The position numbers and the translations under genes were made by a program. The notes beneath the pieces were generated by a model. That model worked only from the letters and a program-made list of their open reading frames with translations. It was not told the origin of the DNA and searched no databases. A stretch of 64,000 nucleotides of DNA, taken from NCBI GenBank assembly GCA_948567375.1, contig OX419762.1, positions 14,762,001 through 14,826,000 on the forward strand. Direction: 5' to 3'. Of this stretch, positions 1-12,200 are shown in pieces (the stretch's first letter is position 1; each line of letters opens with the position of its first letter). This DNA comes from Lunularia cruciata (taxonomy: Eukaryota > Streptophyta > Marchantiopsida > Lunulariales > Lunulariaceae).

Positions 1-3000
1 AAGAGAGTGTTTTTGATGCTCTTCGTGTTGTACGTGATGGCCAACTTCGCATCATCTTCTCTGCAGATTTAAAGGTACGTTCTCGAATATGGCGAAGGCT
101 GTCCTTATTTCCTATGTAAGAAGTACTTGTGTGTGGGGGTGTGAGCCAAGTCCATCGTCCTTAGAGTCTGCCGTCCAGGAGAGTCGAAGTGAAGTCTGGG
201 AACTCATTGCCGGAGTAGTCCACCGTCTGACAGTTGGTAATCGAAGTTTACATCATCATGACTCTTAATCTGTGAAGGGGGCAATGCTTTTTAGATAACT
301 CTGACACTGCTTTGTTGTCGTCATCATTCTAGATACTGTCATGGGAATTTTGTGCTAGGAGCCATGAGGAGTTGCTACCACGGCGGCTGATTGTTCCACA
401 GGTAGGTCCTGTCACTGCACATCAATCTTCTCAATAAGTTCACACTTTCGTATCAATCGTTCCGGTTAAATATTTAGACACGGAAGGGGAAGGCAAGGAC
501 TCTCCGGGATACAACACAAATCGGATGTTTGGATCTGTATACGTGCATGACACGCCAATGGGTCTGCAGGTTACTCAGCTCGCGACAAGTGCTCAAACGT
601 ATCAAACATCCGCGACCCAAAATGGAGGCGCTGGTCTTTCTCTTCAGGACATGCAAACCAACTGCCACCTGTGAGTATATAATTACTGTGGTGGCTTATT
701 GTTCAAAGGTCTCGTACCATGTTTGTCAGGCGTGGTGATGCATAAGTCGGTGCTCCCTGGGTCCGACCGTGTGTAGATCGATATCTTAAACCGCCAATTG
801 TGTGTCGACTGTTAGATGATGGGTATTGTGTAGCTTTGGTAAACCCACAAGGGTTTAGAATTGTTCACAAGCTTCGGATGGATTATTCTGTGGTTAGTGC
901 ACTTCACCAGCTCGTTATCTTCGGCACAGGTGGACTGGATTGGGCATTGGTTGAGCTCAATTTGCTCAATCATATTAGTAATATCGGGAGAAAGTCACCA
1001 TTCGCTCCATAATCAGTTGTGTACAACGGTTTTGGGAAAACCGAGTTAACGTGCGGTCAACACAGTCCACATAGCGTAGCATCTGGCAGAGGTTTCTTGA
1101 TAACCGCAGACCTCCAATCTCTGGGACCCAAAAGAAGTGATAGTTGTTGAACTGGGCTACCTGCCGTTTGGGCCCTTTGACAAGATCTCTCTTTGTAACT
1201 CTCATTAGGGTCAACGGTAGTCTGATTGGTGTTTTCAACCAATTGTCTTGCAGGTTTGTCACAAGCGCACGACAGCTGGCCAGAAATTTGGAAGTACCTA
1301 CAGTTAACGACCTTGGTTACACCAAAAGATACGTCCGATGTCTCCAGGTAACGATCTCGTTGGAATCCTTGTTTACAGTCTGAACACTTCTCCTCACATG
1401 CTACCAGTCTCTATTGTTTGCTGCTGTCCTCATGCAAGAGTTCTCCTTTGATCGCTGTTGGTATACAGATCTCTGAGGTGGTGAACAGCATGAAAGATCT
1501 GATTGACTTCAGCCGCGAAAATAACATGGGGCCAATAGGTACGCATTCTAGTTCTTTGCAAACAGACGGCCATATGTCGCGTGGTTCACTTGTAGCCAGA
1601 ACTGGGTTTTGACTGTCCAGGTTACATGACGAAGTATGAATGTCGGCATTTGTATATCAAACTACTTGATTGTTGTTGTACAGTTGCCATTCGTGTACGG
1701 ATAATGACGAATTTGTTCTTAGGACCAGTTGAGATTATTGACAGTTTCCGTTGATATAATGGATAGACTGGAGGCAGCCGTCGATTGTTGAATGAGGCAT
1801 TATGACGAATGCTATACCAGTTTGCAATTAGGTGTACCCGGAATGTGCTGATCACTCTCGAAGAAGGGATTATTGCCAATTCTAGTCTTTTAGAGGTGGT
1901 AGAGACATGTCACCAGCGTCACTATCTGAAAGTATTCTGACCGGGGGATCGCTTTGCTTTTGCTGTATCATCAGGATCTTCGTTCGTAGTTGAATTGTGA
2001 TGTTGGAATTCTGATTGTTTTGCCGGTTGTATGAAAATATAGCGAGTCTTGTGAATTTCCCACGGAGAACTGCGGCTTCAAGCGGGCAAGGCAATCAGTC
2101 CATTCAGCAGCAGCAGCATCAACAACAGCAGCAGCAGCAGCAAGAGCACTTGGCACTTCAGAATATGGTGTCTGATCAAAATGCTAGCACTTTGAGCGCT
2201 CTACAGAACGCAAACACATTAACAGCGTTGCAGCAACAGTTAGGGGTCAGCAGCAATAACCACGGAGGCAACAATCTTACCTCTCCAATGAATGGTTCAG
2301 CACATTCCAACAATCCCCTGGGATCTTTCTCCAACCATCTACACCAGAACTCTTTAGCGTCCCTACAAGGATCGTTGCAGAATAGCTCGAATTCTCTTGG
2401 TAGTGCACTGCAATCACCCACATCCATGCAAGCCTCCCCTACCAACTCTCTCTCTTCTTTCCAAACTTCTCTTACTACTCTTGGATCCCTTCAACCATCT
2501 AACCTTAATACATTTTCGAATTCACTTCAGCAGAGTACCCTGAATTCTGCAGCAAATCTACTGCAGCAACAGTCGTCCATGCAACAGTCTGCCCAATCTG
2601 CGCAGCATGACTCTCAAAATGCTGTGCAACACCTACTTCAGGAAATGATGATGAACCAACAGATGAATGGCGGGAGTTTCCAGCAGGGTCTGGGTGGAAC
2701 CAGCGTGGGAGGAAATGTAGGCGTCAACTCTGGACGGGGGGGGAACGTGAGTGGCCTTAACACACTAGGTGGGTCTGGCGCTCTAGGTCATGGTACATCA
2801 GTTATTGGAGGTAGCAGTAATGGAGTGCTGAGCAATCATTTAGGAGGGAATAACAATAGTTTAGGAGGTGGTTTAGGTGGGTCTTTGAGTTCCAGTATCG
2901 GGAGTGGAACAAATAGCATTCCTGGCCTTGGAAATACCATTAGAAATGTGGGGAGTTTGAGTAATATAAGTGCAATGAATGCCCTCAATGGCAGGCTGAA

Positions 3001-3148
3001 CTTACCAGGTGGTAGTCAACAACATAACTTGCAAATGCAAGATCCGAGTCAAGGACTTCACCATGACCTTGCTGGGAACAGTATGTTGGGCAGCCTCGGT
3101 GCTGCAGGAGGCTTTGGAGGTCTTCAATTCAACTGGAAGTCTCCATGA
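1..3148 (+). CDS. SEU-like: SEUSS/LIM-binding-like transcriptional corepressor, C-terminal part (5' end outside window)
   Basis: Nuclear adaptor corepressor family (SEUSS/SEUSS-like, related to animal LDB), which partners LEUNIG-type proteins. Exons read with GT..AG borders: 1-74, 333-401, 570-670, 1254-1347, 1469-1538, and a large last exon ending at the TGA at 3146-3148. Joined, the first five give the conserved stretch after the LIM-binding domain, with ALRVVRDGQLRIIFS, SWEFCARSHEELLPRR, ARQLARNLEVP, LNDLGY-like VNDLGYTKRYVRCLQ and ISEVVNSMKDLIDF. The last exon encodes a Gln/Asn/Ser/Gly-rich low-complexity tail with a poly-Gln run near 2105-2145, ending LQFNWKSP, as expected for the SEUSS C terminus. 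The LIM-binding domain must lie upstream of base 1. The 5' edge of the last exon is unclear: a phase-compatible acceptor exists near 2090, but the region between 1539 and 2090 shows no recognisable family sequence. Family call is strong from motif match; exact model of the last intron is weak. Confidence 0.85.
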
Positions 3149-6100
3149 TGGACAGTGACTGTGAGTTCTGGGGTGGAACTTTTTCGGTGTTGGCTGACGT
3201 TCAGGAAACCTTTTTCCTTCTTGAACTTTGGGAGGCGGTACCTGTTCTGTTGTGGACGGGCTCATCTGGTCCGCGTCGACGTTGAGTAGGTCTACATTCT
3301 CTTTGATGGCATGTCATTACGAGAATGTACCCTTGCTAGATGTATGCCCAGCAAACCAGCTTCTACAGCTGCAAGGGTAATGCAGGAAGCTCGACTGCGC
3401 CTGTAAGAGGCATATGTTGAGTTAATTTGTACTGCGTGTGATAAGGGCGATTTCCTTACTGACGCGGATATATGCTGCAGCTGTTTTGGGTTGATAGTCA
3501 CTCCCCACTCCTCTTTAAACCCCCCCCCTCCCTTCCCCCCCCCACCCATTATGCAGGGGAGAAATTTCCCCTTCGTGAAAGTAATGAGACTCAACTTGTC
3601 ATGGACAGTTTTGTTCCAGCGGTACATCATGTATTTTAAAATTCAGATTTGAGGGAAAGAAACAATGCGTTTTCCGGTAGAATATTCTATCCTTCTGTTT
3701 TTACTTGGTTCAGTCCTCCGGCCGCAGTGGATCCTATGATGCACACCATATCCATCAAACTAGGTTTGATTCTCTTCTCCTTCCCATGCCTGTCCATTGC
3801 AACTGTTTGTACATACTCGCTCTCGTGAAGCACTCTGGTGTGCGATCTCTCATGATAACAGGTTGTAATGACCGGGTTGCTTCAAGACTCCTACTGTAAG
3901 GGTAGGGTGCCAAGTGCTCAGGTTTTCTTGTAGCTTTTGGCTTATGGATGTAAATGTGATTTTAGATCTTTACCAGTGCTCGTAATTAATTTCAAGAGTG
4001 GTATCCCAACTCAGAGACAATCGTGTATCTATCTTAAAGGGTGATGTGCTGAAAACCTTGAACAGCCTCAAATTTTGTATTGTTAACTGTAGTGAGTGCC
4101 ATTATTGGCAATTCAAGCATTTCTGTAGTCGGCTTCCCCCCAGTCGTGTGAAGACGAAAAGGTTTTGATTGGACAAGTGCTTCCTTACTGCTTCTCACAG
4201 TTCCGATCGTAGACAGTAAGTGTGGTTGAGTGTGGCATGTGTCTTGTTGGATCGGGATTCTTTCCTCTCTTGCAAGAGGTGGGTACCTCGAGCTGCGGAC
4301 AAGGGTTGGCATTGAGAAATGGGTTATACACGAAAGAAAATCTTCATCCTTGGGGTGCTGCTTCTGGGTCTAAGGAAGTATCTGCAGCCTTCCATATTAC
4401 AAGAAGCCACCTAACGTTTTAAACCTCCATGAAGCAGTTGATACTCGTAGTTGAACTTTCACATTCGGATCAGAGTGCGCACTTTATTAACGGTGAAGTA
4501 AACTGTAAATGCCGTGCGTATCTTCATGTCAGAGATGGAATTATCAACCTCAAGTGCCTCTTGATTTCAACGGTGGGTGAAAGTGTTACAGGGTTAAACA
4601 AAAGCAGTTCACGTTGCTTGGCACATTTCGGGTTCCTATGGATTACTAAACGCATCTTTATCAGTCACGAACATTATCGGGAGAAGTTATACCACTGGAC
4701 TTGAAAATCTATCCTGGATACCATTATGCAGTTCAGCTACTTGTTTGTGAAAACTTATATGAATCGATTTGAAATTTCCGGGATAGAATTCTAACGTAGT
4801 TTTGAAAGACTCGAAGCCCATGACATGGTCGCAGAGTTTCCAATATTCAAAGCAGGTAATATATTTGCTGAAAAGTAGTTCTTCTACTCTTGGTTCAATC
4901 ATTCCCTGAAATGAAACGAAATTGAAGAATTTCAGCCTATAGAAGTAGCTTTCAGTCTACTTAGGAAAAGCTGTCTAAACTTCATACAATTTATTATAGT
5001 TCTAGCAAGTCGAAACACAACCTGATGATGGACTCAAAATTTTCAGTCTGTCATATCACGAACTAATGACAATAAATTTCGCCGAAACAGAACATTTAAA
5101 CTACAGCGTTTTTCACACCAACTATTCCGTATGCCATACATGAACGTTGTCCGCAAAGTCCTTAAACGCACCGGTAGGGTGTGAATATTCTACACGTGTG
5201 AGGTGATTATACCGCCAGTTCCGCAAATCTCCCAAATACACTGAAATGACCCCCTTATGAGCTTATGGCGAGTTTGCACTGGAAACTCCTTAACGCCAGA
5301 GGTGGACTCCCGATGGGGACCAAAATGATCCGCACCGTCCGTACTTTATAATTTATCATCAAATATCATCATTTGCCCCTTAATCGCGAGTATGACGCCA
5401 ATTTAATTCTCCCATTTTCCTTTGCATCACGGCACTTACTAGCGAGTTTGAGAAGATCTCGTTGTTACTTTGCATACAACGTTATTATGTCGTCTGAAGT
5501 TCATCTGAAGGGCATCTTGATTTCTACATGCATTCAAAGTCCAAAAATAACAAGTGGTTATAATGATTGAAATGTCAGGAGCTTTTAAATGCATTATGAT
5601 GAAAGTTGTTCTCCCATAACAACTGAGCCAATTATTGGAGTACTCCAATCTTACAAGACGGAGTGACCTCTTTTTAACTTCCATGGTAAAAATAGACCAT
5701 TACCTTGACCTTGGGTTATATCCTGCGTATGTTCAAGGCTATATGTTGGTAACCACAACTATACTTATTTTAACCGCTAGTTCCCTCGAGAACTTGCTTA
5801 GTGACAAACTACTCCAACGAGATGCGATAATCACGAGTAGGACACGACCTAACTACTAAGTAATGAAGGATTTCCTTGTCTTGGAGTTCTTGTTTAGGAA
5901 TGTCGGGGACCAGCAATCGATGGATTCTTCTGAGGTACGAACGTAACCGGGGTACGGTCACGCCTCTAGTTTTGTCAAAGATGCGTGACCGCTAAATTTA
6001 GTGGATGGTTAGGCCTGTTCATCCAAGGGTTAATCCAAGTCCACACACATGAAACGTGTCTGGGTTGGTTGGAAGTTGACCAGAGTTCTGGCTTCAGGGT

Positions 6101-6289
6101 GTAAACTTGACCACAGTCAGGCTGAGGGTTCTAGAGCATGCTCTGTTGTAGAGTACGGTAGTGGACTGTAGTCATTGTAGTGCAATTATGCGTGATTTCG
6201 AACATCGAGGGGTACGAGTGAAGAGGAGGTCGATATTCAACTGGACCCCTGAGAGCTTGTTGCAGGATTGCGAGACCTGAGTTTCGACG
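3149..6289. other. 3' UTR of the SEUSS-like gene and intergenic DNA up to the PAS1-like start
   Basis: No convincing gene is seen on either strand. The first several hundred bases are presumably 3' UTR. A C-rich run lies at about 3520-3547 and is an ordinary low-complexity tract. The last few hundred bases before 6290 should contain the promoter and 5' UTR of the PAS1-like gene, but I recognise no specific element. Short open frames here have no coding signature and no splice logic. Confidence 0.5.
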
Positions 6290-9200
6290 ATGGGGAAGGA
6301 GGAGGACTCGATGGTGGCACATGCGGCCGGCAAGAAACCAGAGCGAAAGTAAGATCCATCAATTGATGGTTGCAATGCTTGAATCTTATCAATTCGTTTT
6401 AGTGACAGTGGTTCCTTTGTGTTGTGCGCTTGTGAAAAAGTTTGTCCGAGGGAATCGGACGTGGTCCTCTGGTTTTCGATGAGATAAACGTTTTATAAGT
6501 TGGTTTTGAAGTGAAGAAGTGCTATGAAAGCGAATTGGGAAAAAGTTCGTTGACAGGATTTAGACATGTGATAAGGGGAGAAATGCAAGCTTTAGGTTAA
6601 GGCTTTCAGCTTTTATCCATGTGGGAGATTGATCACGATCATTTTTGTTTGTAGGAAAAAGAGAGTTCTTGAAGAGGGAGACTGCCTAAAAGCGGTAATC
6701 AGATCCGGAGTAGATGAAGATAGGAGGCCTAAGGATGGTGATCTGGTCATTTTCCACTATACAACCTACAGCGAGGAAGGAGCGGTGGTTGATTCCACGA
6801 GGGTCGAACATGGAGGTTGGATATTTTGATTGTCATGCATTTTGACTGAGGGCTCTATTTTGTGCAATGCTGGCTGCTGGATAAGTAATATGCTATTTGC
6901 TCATTGTATAAAGTCTGTAATTTTGTACTGTGGGTACAGGAAAGGGCATTCCCATGAAGTTAGTTTTGGGAAAAAGCAAGATGATTGCGGCCTGGGAAGA
7001 AGGTCTTCCCACCATGGCTAAAGGGGAAGTATCCAGAGTACGTTGGTACCATTCATTGCAATAACTTTCAAGTAGTGAATATAAGTCAACTGGAGTATTG
7101 AATTGGATTTATGACTATCAAACAGAACTCGGTGTCCAACGTGGGCAGGAGTTTGACGTTTGCACCATTGTGCTCGATGTTGGAACTGTATCTTATTCCA
7201 AGAGTGTTTCGGCACGCAGTTCAAAGTGAGGGAGGCGTTGCATTATGGAGATCCCGAGTGCCCTGTACTCGTGCCAGAAAATTTCCCTACTACGGGCTAT
7301 CTTCAATTTGACATTGATATGGTCGATTTCTTCAAAGTTCAAGTAGGGAGCTTTCCTTTATCTCCGAGTTTCTCCAGTTACATTTTCTTCCCGAGCATCC
7401 ATAATGATGATCATGTTGCACTCACCACATTTTCTTCAGGCGTGGAGTAAGTATATCTTAAGAATATTGCTCGTTGCTAAGATCCTGACAGTGGTATCAA
7501 TTGTTTGCCTTTAGGTAGTTACCGAGGACTTTGGCGTCCTGAAGCAGGTACGAATATTCCTTGATCAGTAGCGGAGGTACGCTAAAATGAAATCCTGGTT
7601 ATCAAGGATTTCTTAGGTCGAGCCTTGAGGAGATTAGTAGGCCCTATTCTACTGCTAGAATGTAGATCTTGTTTGCTACGTAGGTATATCATCTCAAAGC
7701 ACTGAAGCAGAGGAGTGCTTTCTTCTTTCCTACAATGTATAAGAATGCCGTTCTTATTCTAGTTTGTTTATCTTCTCTTCTTGTGTGAATGCAAGCCAGA
7801 TTGTGTTATGAACTTCTAGAAACCTGAAGGAATTTTTAAAAATTGGTCAGGTGCTGAAAGTTGGTGAGGGCTGGGAGACCCCCAGGTTACCGTATGAAGT
7901 TCGGATCAGGTCCGTGTATTTCATGACCAAAGTTCGCTTGTGACATATCTATGGCCTAAAACAGTTCATTAGGCAGTTGTTGTGGAAATTTGCTTGGTTT
8001 TGGGTGTGTTTAGATGCGGGGGTAAAGTAGAAAATGCCTGCCTCCAACTGACGAAAGAAGCATTACGACAATGAATCACTTTTTTCCCTCATAGTTTGTA
8101 CTTATTGGAGAATGCTCTGATCTGCAGATTTACGGGACGGAAATCGGACGGCGCAACTTTTGTTACTCGGGAGGAAGATCCCCTGCACTTCACCTTTGGT
8201 AAACATGAGGTATGACCCTTGATCAAAATATTTTAAAGGTAACTTGTGGAGATGTCAACTACGCTAGGAATTCATTGACATGGTGGAAGGTGACTTTTGC
8301 TGTTAACTGGATGACTTGATACATGTTGGTATATCTCGTGGTGTATCGTTAATAAGAAAAGTGACCGCTGGATTTTGTACCTCTGGTGACATGTTGGAGC
8401 CTAGATCCGACCTGTCCAGCGTCAAGGCCTTTTCTCTTTTACCATGGATCGAACGTTCTATCTTAGCATAAGCGAATATGCATAACGCGGTTGTAGTTAG
8501 TTTTTGTACTGACTCTTACCGAATCATTCAGAAGGGAAGAACCTGTTTAGTCTCAAACTTAATGCAGAACACCAAGTTATTACTTGAACCTAGTGGAGTA
8601 CAGTTTTCAGGGTCCTGAGTTCGCCGTAATATTGCAGGTACCCGATGGTCTGGAGAAAGGAATCGGTACTATGACCAAGAGCGAGAAGGCCATCATATAT
8701 GTTTCTCAGTCCTACATAACGGAGGCGTCGTCCATACCTGAGTTACCTACACAAGCCCAAGAGCTCGAATTTGAAGTGGAATTAGTTCAGATTGTGCAGG
8801 TAATGATATATTGTCATTATCTGTTCAGGCAGTTCTTCTGATTAAGACCCTGGTCAGCAGCAGGAAAGGTTCTCTTTCTTGCCGACTGTTGATCTTGGAG
8901 TATATTCAAGTTGCAGCTAGTTTGAATGTGGGTTCACTCAACAAACTGAGGAGTATCCCATAGAGATATTTTGTAATAATCTGTAGGTTTATCTAAATTT
9001 TACGCAGGTTCGTGATATGCTTGGCAATGGTGGAGTCATTAAACGACGTGTGAAGGATGGAAAAGGTGATTGTCGTTTACGTTCTGAAGATTGTATATTA
9101 TGGGCGCTCTAGAAGGAGCAATGGTTTGCGTAAACTTATTGCAGAAGAGTGTAATATAATTCTGGTGGTAGCGGCTAGAACATGGAGATGAACCAAATTT

Positions 9201-12200
9201 CTTGCTTTATTTTTTCAGGTTCTAGAGTCTATGTCCAGCAGTGGTAAGACAGAGGAGTTGGTCCGCCTTTAATTCCCGGTCATGATGTGAGGGATTAATC
9301 TCATCTCATTGTCTCTGCTCAATGAAATTCTCAAGAAATGACTTTTGAATATTCTTGGTGGAGAAGGTTGCAGTTTGTTTTCTTATGCTTACAATTTGGC
9401 GAAATTGTCATAGGTGAATTTCCTGTGGATTGTCCTCTTCAGGCCAGCACATTGCGCATACATTGGAGGGGTAAACTGCCAAGTGAAGGTGGAAAGATTT
9501 TTCATGATTCAAGAGACGAGGGGGAACCGTTCGAGTTTAGGGCAGGGGAAGGCATGGTAAGTGTACTATTGCTGAAAGTCTCTTGTTGTAAATGAGTACA
9601 TTCCTTAGTTATGTGTTGCGTATTGGTGGAGTTACGACAGTTCCTGTAGCAAGTGAGCAGTAGGTGAGTACCCAGTTATATTTTCGAACCACCTGTAAGG
9701 TGATCCATCGCTGATTGAGGCGTTTTGTCTGAAGTTGCCAGAAGGACTTGAAATGAGCGTTATGCTTATGCTCCCTGGAGAAATTGCAGTTATCACCAGC
9801 GTTTCGAAGTATGCTTACGACAATTTTCTAAGGTATTCTTATACTCCCTTCCTACGCACTACTGCTAAAAAACTGGAGACGCAGCAGATCGGGTAGCACA
9901 ACCCGATCAAACAACTCTTATCACATTAGGCTGTAGACGTGAACTAAGCAAACCTACTGTAAAATGCTTCCCAGCTTATTTGTCACATACCCTAACTTCG
10001 TAGGTTTCATCTGTAAGAAGTATCAAACTTCGGAGTCTAAATTCTGACCAGGACAGACCTGTTCCTATTCAGAATGTTATTTGAAACTCTTTTGATGTCG
10101 AGACATGACGTCCTTGGTGGAATATACGGGCATGCCAAGACGTTGTTCAGCATTTGTTTCACTGATATATATACTCACGCAACATATGATGTCGGCGAGA
10201 TTAGAGCTTGATAACACACAAAGGAATTAGCTTACTTTTCTGAGGACCCTTGAAAATCCGATAGTGGTGTAGGAGCCAAGACAAGAAATAGTGATGGCAG
10301 GAGAATAAGTTGTTGCTGTGTTTTTCGGCCATCGCCATAAATAACGCCTGCCAAGAGTAACATGGAGAGCAGTCGTATTAATCAGCTCATATTTGCAGTG
10401 AATGTGGATGTCTTCAACAACTGACGCTGATGCAGGGTCCAACATCAGCAGTCAACCAGTAGTTTCGAAGTTTGGGATTTCTTGTAAGGAAATCAGAGTT
10501 CTGTGGTCTGTTCTCATTTTGCTGTGGATGTGGATATGGATATCTTCAACAATCGTTGCTGATGTAAGATCCATCATACGCAGCAACCAATCAATTTGAA
10601 GTACATAATCTTGTGAATCTCTCGCGAGGAAATCAGGGTTTTGTAGACAAGCCAGGAGATTAAGTTGTTGCTGTGTTCCTGGATCATTGTCAGAAATAAC
10701 GGTTGCCAAGAGGGAACAGTGATAACAAGCACATGAAACAGCTCCTCTTGCAGTCCATTTTAATGTCTTCAACAATCGCTTATGATGTTGGGTTTAACAT
10801 AGGCCGTCAACGAGTAGCTTCGAAATTTAGTCTGTAATGAAGGCAGGAGAATAAGTTGTTACTGTGTTCTTTGACCGCTGTAACAAATAACGCCTGCCAA
10901 AACGAAAAATTGACAACACACACATGAATCAGCTCCTCTTGCTGTGGATGTGGATGTCGTCAACAATTGTTGCTGAATTGTTCAGCATAGGCTGTCAACC
11001 TTTGATCAATTTTGATGTAAAGAATGTTTCGTGGGGAAATCAGAGTTTTGTAGTGAAGGCAGGAGAATAAGTTGCTGCTGTGTTCTTTGACCACTGTCAC
11101 AAATAATGCCTGCGAAGAGTGGACATGGACAAGATTCATATGACACAGCTTCTTTCGCTGTCGATGGGAATGTCTTTCAACAACCGCTTCTGGTATAGGC
11201 GTTAACATAGGCAGTCAACTAGTAGCTTCGAAGTCTAGTCGGTAGTAAAGGCAGGAGAATAAGTTGTTGCTGTGTTCTTGACCATTGTCACAAATAACGC
11301 CTGCCAAGAGTAAAATTGATAAGAATCATATGAATCAGCTCCTCTAGCTGTTGATGTGGATGTCTTCAACAGTCCTTGCTGATGTAGGGTCCAGCATAGG
11401 CCGTCAACCAATCCGTTGATGCATGGAATATCTCGTGGGGAGATCAAAGTTTTGCAGTCAAGGCATGGAAATAAGTTTGTTGCTCTGCTCTTTGACCACT
11501 GTCACAAATGACGCCTACCAAGAGTGAACCCTGACAACAGTCATATAAATCGGCTCCTTTTGCTGTGGATGTGAATGCCTTAACAATCACTGTCGATGTA
11601 GGGTCCAGCATAGTTCCTCTATCAGTAGATTTGAAGTTTAGAATCGATGGTGATTAAACCAGACTTTTGTAGTCAAGGCAGGAGAATAAGTTGTTACCGT
11701 GTTCTTTGACCATACTAACAAATAACGCCTTCCAAGAGTGAATACTGGCAATAACTATGCGAACCAGCTCATTTTACTGTGGATGTCGTCAATATTCTGT
11801 GCTCATTTATGGCTGAATATTGTTCCTTAATGTAGTTGAAGTGGTTGTTAGCCATTCCTGCAGAATAACGTGACCTGACCTTGTATTTATGACAAGAGAA
11901 TAAGTGTTTGTGTTCTCCAACCACTACTATAAATAACGCATGCTACGAGTAATCTTTGAGAACAACCGTTCTAATACAGCTCATTCTGCTGTGGACGTAA
12001 ATGCAGTTCACAGTTGGTGCTGGTATTAGTACTAAACATAGGCTGAAGTGTGGAGTCGTTACGGAGTTGAGGCCAAGAGTGTCGTAGTAGAGCCAATAGA
12101 AGGAGGTGTTGCTGTGTTCTGTAACCACACTAACAAATAACGCGTGCCCGAAGTCAACATTGACAAGTCATTCGAGCTGCCTTTTCTCTCACGGGTGTGG

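Noticed and set aside
1893..1930. Possible SEUSS exon in the long interval before the Gln-rich exon
   Set aside because: It can be placed in phase but its translation does not resemble the family and soon meets a stop.
10227..11447. Several - strand open frames within the PAS1-like intron
   Set aside because: They recur with the ~205-bp repeat unit and lie in an intron of a + strand gene; no start context or family match.
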